DNA from: Oscillospiraceae bacterium
Lineage (GTDB): Bacteria; Bacillota; Clostridia; Oscillospirales; Ruminococcaceae
NCBI GenBank assembly: GCA_016295545.1
Contig: JAEDLA010000023.1
Coordinates: 1 to 11,345, forward strand
Reading direction: 5' to 3'
DNA: 11,345 nucleotides
Each line of letters opens with the position of its first letter. Positions within the stretch are counted from its first letter, which is position 1. Shown piece after piece: positions 1 through 5,500 of this stretch. The translations under genes were made by a program, and so were the position numbers. A model generated the notes under the pieces. It did not search any database. It was not told where the DNA came from and saw only the letters and a list, made by a program, of their open reading frames with translations.

Positions 1-1250
1 TGAAAGACTTTACAATCCCAGAAACTGTAACATATATAGGCGCAAATGCATTCAATAATTCCGGCTGTGTAAAAAACGAACAAGGTATTCATTATGTTCA
101 GAACTGGGTTGTCGGCAGTGATGAAGATATTACAGAAGCAGTAATTAAAGATGATACAGCAGGTATTGCTGAAATGTCGTTCACTTCAAGGTCAAATCTT
201 GTTTTTATGAATATTCCGACATCTGTAAAGTATATTGGAGATGTAGTATTTTTAGGAATCAATTATAATCCGGCAGTAATGTATTACGGCTGTGAATATA
301 TAAACGAAAAGACAATTGCAGCCTCAAAAATGGCGGCTGATATTTATATTCTGAATCCTGAGTGCAGAATTTTTGACAGTGAAAAAACTATTCCGGCAAA
401 TTTCAAATTATTAGCTCAGAATAATGATTATTCAGATATTTCTTATTATCCAGCAAATAAATATATAACAGGAGATATTGTTATTCATGGATATGCAGGT
501 TCAACTGCTCAGGCTTATGCGGAAAAGTATAACAGGAAATTTGAAAGTATTGCAGAGAATACAGTCGCCGGCGATGTAAACGCTGACAGCGAATTTAATA
601 TAGCTGATGTGGTATGTTTCCAGAAATGGCTGCTTAATGCTTCTGATACAGAAATATCCAACCTGAGTGCCGCAGATTTTGCAGCCGACAACAAACTTGA
701 TGTTTTTGACCTTATATTAATGAAAAAGAAACTCATTGAAAATGGTTCTGCTTCTCAGAATGAGGAAAAATCAATAATTCAAGGTCTGAAAAACGGAATG
801 ACTTCAGGCGAGGTATTTGAAGTTACAGGAATGGATTATATTGATAAATCAGAAGGTCTTAGAAATACTGTAACATACTATTATCCTGTAAATGCCGGAG
901 AAGCTTTCGGAACTGCTCTTGATGGTATGATGTTTGTCGAGTTTGATATGGATACAGATCAGCTTGTAAACTATGGATATCATCTTGGACGCAAAGGCAA
1001 TTCAGACAGTCTTGTTTTCCCATACAGTAAACAGGAGCTTAAAGAAGCATACGATACAATAATGAATGTATTGACTGAATGGTATGGAGAAGGTCAGAAA
1101 GGAAGTTTATCCGGTGCTGAAGAAGAATATATATGGGAATTGTCTGACGGTCAGCTATGGGCTGTATATGGAGTAAATCTATGGTCGATGAACGAACCTG
1201 AGCAGTATGAAAAAGGAATCAATGAAGTAATTATTTCCTGTTCTCGTTAA
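1..1250 (+). CDS. Dockerin-containing BspA-type LRR surface protein, 5' truncated by window
   Basis: The reading frame is open from the first complete codon at position 3, so the ATG at 174 is internal and the gene begins upstream; 415 codons are visible. The first ~185 visible residues look like BspA/LRR_5 repeats: 'IPETVTYIGANAF' and 'IPTSVKYIGDVVF' units, then the typical closing 'GYAGSTAQAYAEKY' turn. A type I dockerin follows (about 570-745) with two Ca-binding duplicated segments, 'GDVNADSEFNIADVV' and 'ADFAADNKLDVFDLI'. Dockerins bind cohesins, so the protein is expected to be secreted and attached to a cellulosome-like scaffold; any signal peptide would be off the window. About 165 residues follow the dockerin and I do not recognise them; 'LKNGMTSGEVFEVTG' at their start resembles the opening of BamE/SmpA-like folds (weak). 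Codons are noticeably more A/T-ending than in the rubrerythrin or aldolase genes. No terminator hairpin follows directly. Confidence 0.85.
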   Translation, partial: KDFTIPETVTYIGANAFNNSGCVKNEQGIHYVQNWVVGSDEDITEAVIKDDTAGIAEMSFTSRSNLVFMNIPTSVKYIGDVVFLGINYNPAVMYYGCEYINEKTIAASKMAADIYILNPECRIFDSEKTIPANFKLLAQNNDYSDISYYPANKYITGDIVIHGYAGSTAQAYAEKYNRKFESIAENTVAGDVNADSEFNIADVVCFQKWLLNASDTEISNLSAADFAADNKLDVFDLILMKKKLIENGSASQNEEKSIIQGLKNGMTSGEVFEVTGMDYIDKSEGLRNTVTYYYPVNAGEAFGTALDGMMFVEFDMDTDQLVNYGYHLGRKGNSDSLVFPYSKQELKEAYDTIMNVLTEWYGEGQKGSLSGAEEEYIWELSDGQLWAVYGVNLWSMNEPEQYEKGINEVIISCSR

Positions 1251-1298
1251 AATGATAAACAAGCTTCATGACATTTACTGCATGGATTATAAGAAGTA

Positions 1299-1458
1299 AT
1301 ACTAATTCCATATCGTTCTGTTGAAAAAGTTGTCTGATAGCGTTTCGTCAATCAAGGCGACTGACCGCAGACAGGCTGTCGCCTTTCAAGGTCAGTCAAC
1401 GCAGAGTGACGGAACGATAGCGGACAAATTTTTCAGCAGGTTGATGTGGAATTAGTAT
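1299..1458. repeat. Palindromic element, full copy (160 bp, MITE-like)
   Basis: The two ends are inverted copies: ATACTAATTCC at 1299-1309 matches GGAATTAGTAT at 1448-1458, and complementarity continues inward through the CTGTTGAAAAA / TTTTTCAGCAG arms and a TGTC..CGTC / GAC..GGACA arm (1331-1349 with 1408-1426, a few mismatches). The core holds two overlapping alternative stems: 1354-1361 with 1378-1385 (8 bp), and 1359-1366 with 1390-1397 (8 bp). No ORF lies inside. The same ends recur at 3047-3105. This is either a non-autonomous mobile element or a dispersed structured repeat; I cannot tell which from one window. Confidence 0.8.
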
Positions 1459-1468
1459 AATATATATT
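1441..1468 (+). promoter_or_regulatory. Possible pspA promoter straddling the palindrome end
   Basis: TTGATG (1441-1446) and TATATT (1463-1468) are 16 bp apart, which would start transcription about 20 nt before the pspA start codon. An alternative -10, TATAAT at 1456-1461, has no good -35. If real, the -35 is supplied by the right arm of the palindromic element. The match is moderate and the sequence is very A/T-rich. Confidence 0.35.
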
Positions 1469-1495
1469 TTTCTCATGAAACAGGAGGATTTTAAA

Positions 1496-2167
1496 ATGGG
1501 TGTATTTCAGAGATTAAGCGATCTGCTTAAAGCAAATGTCAATGACCTTATCGACAGAGCTGAAGATCCGGAGAAAATGGTGAAACAGATCATTATTGAT
1601 ATGCAAAAGGAGCTGAGCAAGTCCACTCAGGCATACGGAAAAGCTAAAGCAAGCGAAAGACTTGCTGAAAAGCAGTATCAGGCAGCTGTTAAAACCTCAG
1701 CTGACTGGGAGAGCAAGGCTAAGGCTGCTCTTGCTGCCGGAGATCAGGAGCTTGCTAAAAAGGCTCTTGCAAAGAAAGTCAAGTCCGATGAAAATGTTGC
1801 AAGCTACAAGGAAATGTACGAAACAATCTCTAACCAGACAGAAGCTATCGGCGATCAGGTAGAGGTTCTTAAAGCTAAACTGGAAGAAGCAAAGAGCCGT
1901 CAGGCTATGCTTATTGCACGTTCAAAAATGGCTGATACTCAGAAAACTCTCGCTAAAAATGTTGGCGGATTCGACGCTTCATCATCTCTTGAAAAATTCG
2001 ACCGCATGGAAGAAAAAATCATCCGCAAGGAGGCTGAGGCTGATGCCTTTACTGAAATTGCAGGTGCAAAGGACGATACAGAGGACGAGTTTGCTAAAAT
2101 TGAGACTGATTCTAAGGTAGATGCGGAGCTTCAGAGATTAATGGCAGAAATGAACGGCAGCAATTAA
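1496..2167 (+). CDS. pspA: PspA/IM30 family membrane-stress protein
   Basis: This 223-residue protein is almost entirely charged and alanine-rich coiled coil, as expected for PspA/IM30 (ESCRT-III-like) proteins, which coat and stabilise damaged inner membrane. The start 'MGVFQRLSDLLKANVNDLI' is the conserved amphipathic, membrane-binding N-terminal helix of the family, followed by the familiar 'RAEDPEKM'. I chose the ATG at 1496, not the in-frame ATG at 1475: AGGAGG (1482-1487) lies 8 nt upstream of 1496, and the upstream codons would add non-family residues overlapping that ribosome site. Length matches the family (about 220-230). No PspF, PspB or PspC partner is in the window; the only close partner is the 64-residue membrane protein gene 18 nt downstream. 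Related names (LiaH, Vipp1) are possible; the family call is firm, the exact stress signal is not. Confidence 0.93.
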   Translation: MGVFQRLSDLLKANVNDLIDRAEDPEKMVKQIIIDMQKELSKSTQAYGKAKASERLAEKQYQAAVKTSADWESKAKAALAAGDQELAKKALAKKVKSDENVASYKEMYETISNQTEAIGDQVEVLKAKLEEAKSRQAMLIARSKMADTQKTLAKNVGGFDASSSLEKFDRMEEKIIRKEAEADAFTEIAGAKDDTEDEFAKIETDSKVDAELQRLMAEMNGSN

Positions 2168-2185
2168 CAAGTAAAGGATACTGCT

Positions 2186-2380
2186 ATGAAAAAAGAAATC
2201 GTTATGAATGATAAAGAAAAAAGCAAAAACCGCCTTCTTGGTGGCACGCTCCCTCTCCTTGGAGCAATCTTCTTAGCTATCGGTTCAGTTGTGTACATCA
2301 TGTACAAAAGCTGGAGCAACAAGGCTCAGGAAGAAAAATACAAGGCAAAGTGGGGAGATTATGAGGACTGCGGAATCTGA
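2186..2380 (+). CDS. Small single-pass membrane protein, pspA operon partner
   Basis: The gene encodes 64 residues. A basic, hydrophilic N-terminus (~17 residues) precedes one hydrophobic segment at about residues 18-41, and a charged tail ends in 'WGDYEDCGI'. AAAGGA at 2173-2178 sits 7 nt before the ATG; a second in-frame ATG at 2204 would remove six residues. The start is 18 nt after the pspA stop and a terminator follows at 2401, so the pair is probably one transcript. I do not recognise a named family. By context it may be a membrane anchor or sensor working with PspA, but that is inference only. Confidence 0.75.
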   Translation: MKKEIVMNDKEKSKNRLLGGTLPLLGAIFLAIGSVVYIMYKSWSNKAQEEKYKAKWGDYEDCGI

Positions 2381-2400
2381 TTTTTCCTCATGATAAAGAA

Positions 2401-2436
2401 AAAGCCGGTGCAGATTTTTTCTGCATCGGCTTTATA
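2401..2436 (+). terminator. Intrinsic terminator after the pspA pair, or attenuator before rubrerythrin
   Basis: GCCGGTGCAGA (2404-2414) pairs with TCTGCATCGGC (2420-2430) with one G-U pair and a five-T loop. The stem is extended by flanking A3/T3, then TTTAT. It ends only ~28 nt before the rubrerythrin ATG, leaving no room for a separate promoter in between. Confidence 0.85.
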
Positions 2437-2463
2437 AGAAAAATATTTAAAGGATGTGTTAAC

Positions 2464-3006
2464 ATGGCTGACATTAAGGGTTCAAAAACCGAAGCTAATC
2501 TCATGACCGCCTTTGCCGGCGAATCTCAGGCAAGAAACAAGTATACATACTACGCAAGCAAGGCTAAAAAGGACGGCTACCAGCAGATTGCCGCTCTCTT
2601 TGAGGAAACTGCCAACAATGAAAAGGAGCACGCAAAAATCTGGTTCAAGCTCCTTAACGGAGGAAGTGTTCCCTCAACTATAGATAACCTGAAAGACGCT
2701 GCTGACGGCGAAAACTACGAGTGGACCGATATGTACGCTGGTTTCGCAAAAACTGCCCGTGAAGAAGGCTTTGACGATATCGCTGTACTCTTTGAAATGG
2801 TTGCAGAAATCGAAAAGGCTCACGAGGAAAGATACAGAAAGCTCCTCAAAAATATTGAGGACGGTATTGTTTTCTCAAAGGACGGCGACATGATCTGGGA
2901 ATGCAGAAACTGCGGACACATTGTAGTCGGCAAAAAAGCTCCCGAAGTATGTCCTGTATGTGCACACCCACAGTCATATTTCCAGGTTAAAGCAGAAAAT
3001 TACTGA
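2464..3006 (+). CDS. rbr: Rubrerythrin
   Basis: Rubrerythrin is a cytoplasmic non-haem iron peroxidase that reduces H2O2 and protects anaerobes from oxygen. The 180-residue length is usual. The N-terminal four-helix diiron domain carries E20 in '[12 protein letters not shown]' and two ExxH motifs, E53-H56 and E117-H120, with E86 as a likely further ligand. The C-terminal rubredoxin-like domain has the Fe(Cys)4 set C147-x2-C150 and C163-x2-C166. AAAGGA (2449-2454) lies 9 nt before the ATG. A strong terminator follows at 3023. No clear promoter lies between the upstream terminator and this gene, so expression may depend on read-through from the pspA transcript or on a promoter inside the 64-residue gene. 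The identification is firm. Confidence 0.96.
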   Translation: MADIKGSKTEANLMTAFAGESQARNKYTYYASKAKKDGYQQIAALFEETANNEKEHAKIWFKLLNGGSVPSTIDNLKDAADGENYEWTDMYAGFAKTAREEGFDDIAVLFEMVAEIEKAHEERYRKLLKNIEDGIVFSKDGDMIWECRNCGHIVVGKKAPEVCPVCAHPQSYFQVKAENY

Positions 3007-3022
3007 TATTATTCATTCAGAC

Positions 3023-3048
3023 AGCCGGACAGCAATGTCCGGCTTTAT
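3023..3048 (+). terminator. Intrinsic terminator of rubrerythrin
   Basis: GCCGGACA (3024-3031) and TGTCCGGC (3036-3043) form a perfect 8-bp stem, extended by A3023/T3044, with a GCAA tetraloop and a short TTTAT tail. The palindromic element copy at 3047-3105 starts immediately at its 3' edge. Confidence 0.9.
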
Positions 3049-3105
3049 ACTAATCTCACATCAGCCTGCTGACAGCTTTTCAACAGGACGATATGGGATT
3101 AGTAT
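3047..3105. repeat. Palindromic element, core-deleted copy (59 bp)
   Basis: ATACTAATC at 3047-3055 is the inverse of GATTAGTAT at 3097-3105, and pairing continues through CACATC / GATATG and CTGCTGA / TCAACAG almost to the centre. The arms match the outer ~28 bp of the element at 1299-1458, including CCTGCTGA and GATATGG-type stretches, but the internal stems of that copy are absent. Confidence 0.8.
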
Positions 3106-3134
3106 TATTTTTTTGAAAAAAATCAAAAAAATGT

Positions 3135-3163
3135 TTGACAAGCAGTGTTTTTTATGATATACT
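3135..3163 (+). promoter_or_regulatory. SigmaA-type promoter of the aldolase gene
   Basis: TTGACA (3135-3140), a 17-bp spacer and TATACT (3158-3163) give a near-consensus promoter. The expected start near 3170 gives a leader of about 65 nt ahead of the ATG at 3236. Confidence 0.85.
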
Positions 3164-3170
3164 ATATCAT
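3154..3170. promoter_or_regulatory. 17-nt palindrome over the -10, candidate operator
   Basis: Positions 3154-3170 read ATGATATA-C-TATATCAT, a perfect inverted repeat about a central C that completely covers the -10 box. That is where a repressor would act, but A/T-rich palindromes also arise by chance and I cannot name a regulator. Confidence 0.4.
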
Positions 3171-3235
3171 GTAGTATGACTGTAAAGCTTTAAAGCGTTA
3201 CTGTCCAAAAATATTCTTACCTGGAGAGTTTTATT

Positions 3236-4210
3236 ATGAAAGAAATATCAAAATTAATGGATTACCGTGAGGACGTCAAGGTTCTTGACGCTACACTCAG
3301 AGACGGAGGTCTTGTTAACGACTTCTTCTTTACAGATGAATTTGTCAAGGACCTTTACCGTGCAAACGTCAAAGCCGGCGTTGACTATATGGAATTCGGC
3401 TACAAGGCTTCAAAAGAGCTGTTTGATGTAACAAAATTCGGAAAGTGCAAGTTCTGCGATGATGAGTATATCCGCTCAATCGTAGGCGATAACGATACTG
3501 ACCTGAAAATTGCTGTTATGGCTGACGTTGGACGCTGTGACTACAAAAACGATATTCATAACCGCAGTGACAGTCCTATCGACCTTATCCGTGTTGCAAC
3601 ATATCTCAACACAATCCCTGCCGCTGTTAATATGATTGAAGACGCTGCTGCTAAGGGTTACGAGGTTTCCTGCAACATTATGGCTATTTCAAATTCTCAG
3701 GAGGGCGACCTCAAAGCTGCTCTTGATATTCTTGGCAAGTCCCCTGTTGACGTTTTCTACATCGTTGACAGCTTCGGCTCACTTTATCCTGAGCAGATTG
3801 CCCGTGTTGCCGATATCTACCTTGAAGCTGCAAGCAAGTACAGCAAAAAAGTCGGAATCCACGCTCATAATAACCAGCAGCTTGCTTTTGCAAACACTAT
3901 TGAAGCTGTTGGTGACGGTGTTGACTGGCTCGACGGAACATACGCCCAGATGGGCAGAGGTGCTGGAAACTGCGCAATGGAGCTTCTTTTAGGTTTCCTC
4001 CGCAATCCTAAGTATAACGTGTACCCTGTAATCAAATTTATTGAAAAGCATATTAACAAGCTCCGTGAAGATGGCGTTGTATGGGGCTATGATATTCAGT
4101 ATCTGCTGACAGGTCTGCTTAATCAGCACCCAAGAACAGCTATCCAGTTCACAAAGGATAACCGAAAGGATTATGCTGAGTTCTACAACGAAATCGTTGC
4201 ACAGGACTAA
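3236..4210 (+). CDS. DRE-TIM metallolyase-type aldolase (HMGL-like / MhpE-like)
   Basis: This 324-residue protein has the signature of the HMG-CoA lyase / isopropylmalate synthase / 4-hydroxy-2-oxovalerate aldolase superfamily, TIM barrels that make or break C-C bonds next to a carbonyl using a divalent metal. Visible elements are 'LDATLRDGG' at 17-25 (catalytic Arg22, metal-binding Asp23), 'DSFGS' at 178-182, the metal-binding His pair in 'HAHNN' at 209-213, and 'GRGAGN' in the late barrel. There is no C-terminal LeuA-type regulatory domain or DmpG communication domain of full length, so a biosynthetic synthase is unlikely. The substrate cannot be read from sequence; annotation as 4-hydroxy-2-oxovalerate aldolase would be over-specific without a partner acylating dehydrogenase, which is absent here. 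GGAGAG (3223-3228) is 7 nt before the ATG. It appears to be a single-gene unit with its own promoter and terminator. Confidence 0.88.
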   Translation: MKEISKLMDYREDVKVLDATLRDGGLVNDFFFTDEFVKDLYRANVKAGVDYMEFGYKASKELFDVTKFGKCKFCDDEYIRSIVGDNDTDLKIAVMADVGRCDYKNDIHNRSDSPIDLIRVATYLNTIPAAVNMIEDAAAKGYEVSCNIMAISNSQEGDLKAALDILGKSPVDVFYIVDSFGSLYPEQIARVADIYLEAASKYSKKVGIHAHNNQQLAFANTIEAVGDGVDWLDGTYAQMGRGAGNCAMELLLGFLRNPKYNVYPVIKFIEKHINKLREDGVVWGYDIQYLLTGLLNQHPRTAIQFTKDNRKDYAEFYNEIVAQD

Positions 4211-4234
4211 TAATCTGCGTGCTCGACCTTGATT

Positions 4235-4282
4235 TATCAGACACTATCAGGCGTTTTTAGCAGAATGATATGAGATCATCAT
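4235..4282. repeat. Decayed half-copy of the palindromic element
   Basis: TATCAGACA (4235-4243), TTTTT, and a CAGAA-x-GATATG block ending near 4282 line up with the inverted left arm of the element at 1299-1458, with scattered mismatches and a ~7-nt insertion. The opposite arm is missing. The similarity is clear by eye but not perfect. Confidence 0.45.
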
Positions 4283-4283
4283 A

Positions 4284-4314
4284 AAAAGCTGGCGAGGTTT
4301 ACTCGTCAGCTTTT
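4284..4314. terminator. Bidirectional terminator between convergent genes
   Basis: AAAAGCTGGCGAG (4284-4296) pairs with CTCGTCAGCTTTT (4302-4314) with one G-U pair and a 5-nt loop, giving 13 bp with A/T ends on both sides. It serves the aldolase gene on the + strand and the FliB-like gene on the - strand, whose last three codons and stop (4306-4308) lie in the stem. Confidence 0.88.
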
Positions 4315-5352
4315 CTCATTTCTGAATGTTTTCATTTCATAAACAGCGTCACGGAAGCTTTCAATATTTTCTTCGCTGTATTCCGTCTCCTTTGAGTAAT
4401 TTTTGGTCAGCTCAACACAGTCAGACAGGCTCAGACTGCCTGTTTCAAGCCATTTTACCAAGTACATGAACTCCAGCAAAACAACTGAAGCCGCTCCGTA
4501 CCTCAGCCACGAAAGAATCTCTCCGTCAAACACGCCTTTCATAAAATAACGCCAGAGATAATATACCCCGATATTTCTGAGATACAGTCCGATTTCAGGG
4601 TTACACTCCTCAAAATCAGATAAATTCATCTCCGCTGAGCTGATTTTTTCAAGCTGCGAGAGGACATAAGGCTGCCATTTTTCATCTATCGGCTCAAGTG
4701 TCAGCAAAAAGCTGAACAGCTCCCCTGTATCAGGACAAAAACTGTCACTGCACTCAGGAATTTCCGGCACTGAAAAGACTCCGTTGTCTATGTTTTCCTG
4801 CAAAAGCTCACCATATTCAAGAATGCCTGAAACTGCTGTTTTCAGAGACTTCATTGTACCGCAGTTTCCCAGCCGTTCCATTATTTTCGCTCTTGCACTG
4901 TAAAGGCACCTGTAAAGCTCACTGTCATGCCGGTCGCAGTCCTCCTCAGAAATTTCAATGTCACGGAATTTCAGCGGATCAGTATCGGTTAACACAAGCC
5001 TTGCCGCTTCTTCACAGCAAAGACCGATTCCGCCCTCCTTTAATCCGTCAAACCATTCGTAGTAGCGAGGGTGGTCGGTGCATATCTGACAGAGACTTTC
5101 CTCCCCGAGATTAATAAATATATCGCAGAGATTCCGGTCATTGAGAAAGGGACACCGCTCCGTGCTGTCAAGGACAAAGCTGCCGCCTGAGATATTTTTC
5201 CGCAGTCTTTCGCCAAATTCACCGCCTGCATTATTGTACAGCTCCGCAGTTTTACTGTCAATGTCTATCTCCCAGCCTATGCAGCAGCTGTCGGAACAGT
5301 CTCCGGCAATGCAATGGAATTTACAGCAGTATTCCGGCATTCTCAGTATCAT
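4306..5352 (-). CDS. FliB-like protein (flagellin lysine N-methylase family)
   Basis: The 348-residue protein carries the Cys-rich N-terminal pattern of the FliB family: 'MPEYCCKFHCIAGDC' with C9, C10, C14 and C19, then C23-C24 in 'DSCCIGWEIDID', followed by C67, C76, C88 and C91 with 'TDHPRYY'. Such cysteines are typical of an Fe-S-binding site, and Salmonella FliB methylates surface lysines of flagellin. The C-terminal two thirds are helical and acidic with no further motif I can name. GGGAGGT lies ~5 nt before the ATG at 5352, which supports this start. No flagellar gene occurs in the window, so the substrate may be another protein; the call is to family, not function. It lies 148 bp downstream of the SUFU-domain gene on the same strand, separated by a hairpin cassette, and ends in a shared terminator. 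Confidence 0.8.
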   Translation of the reverse strand: MILRMPEYCCKFHCIAGDCSDSCCIGWEIDIDSKTAELYNNAGGEFGERLRKNISGGSFVLDSTERCPFLNDRNLCDIFINLGEESLCQICTDHPRYYEWFDGLKEGGIGLCCEEAARLVLTDTDPLKFRDIEISEEDCDRHDSELYRCLYSARAKIMERLGNCGTMKSLKTAVSGILEYGELLQENIDNGVFSVPEIPECSDSFCPDTGELFSFLLTLEPIDEKWQPYVLSQLEKISSAEMNLSDFEECNPEIGLYLRNIGVYYLWRYFMKGVFDGEILSWLRYGAASVVLLEFMYLVKWLETGSLSLSDCVELTKNYSKETEYSEENIESFRDAVYEMKTFRNEKS

Positions 5353-5396
5353 TCCGCACCTCCCTCTGCTGATTCACTTTTGCTTTCAGATTTGTC

Positions 5397-5480
5397 AGGG
5401 GGACTCTGTCCCCCTAAAACACCCCCTGCCAAAGGGTTAATAACCCCTTTGGAATCCCACTTGCGGCTTCGCCGCTTTTT
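5397..5480. repeat. Three-hairpin intergenic cassette
   Basis: Three palindromes lie back to back: GGGGGAC / GTCCCCC (5398-5414, 3-nt loop); CCAAAGGG..TTA / TAA..CCCTTTGG (5429-5452, one bulged C); and GCGGC-TTC-GCCGC (5463-5475) followed on the + strand by TTTTT. The T-run is on the + strand although both flanking genes are on the -, so it is not built as a terminator for the upstream SUFU gene. It looks like a dispersed intergenic repeat; I see only one copy here. Confidence 0.65.
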
Positions 5481-5500
5481 ATAGATATTTTTTTGCCGCA

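Noticed and set aside
174..1250. ATG at 174 as the start of the dockerin gene
   Set aside because: The frame is open and reads LRR-type sequence from position 3, and no ribosome site precedes 174; the gene is cut by the window edge.
1475..1495. ATG at 1475 as the pspA start
   Set aside because: The pspA ribosome site lies between it and the correct ATG, and the added residues do not belong to the family.
3636..4059. Overlapping ORFs within the aldolase gene on both strands
   Set aside because: The aldolase frame carries the superfamily motifs; these are out-of-frame by-products.
5397..5480. Tandem hairpins as a CRISPR fragment
   Set aside because: The three palindromes differ from one another, and there is no repeated unit with spacers.
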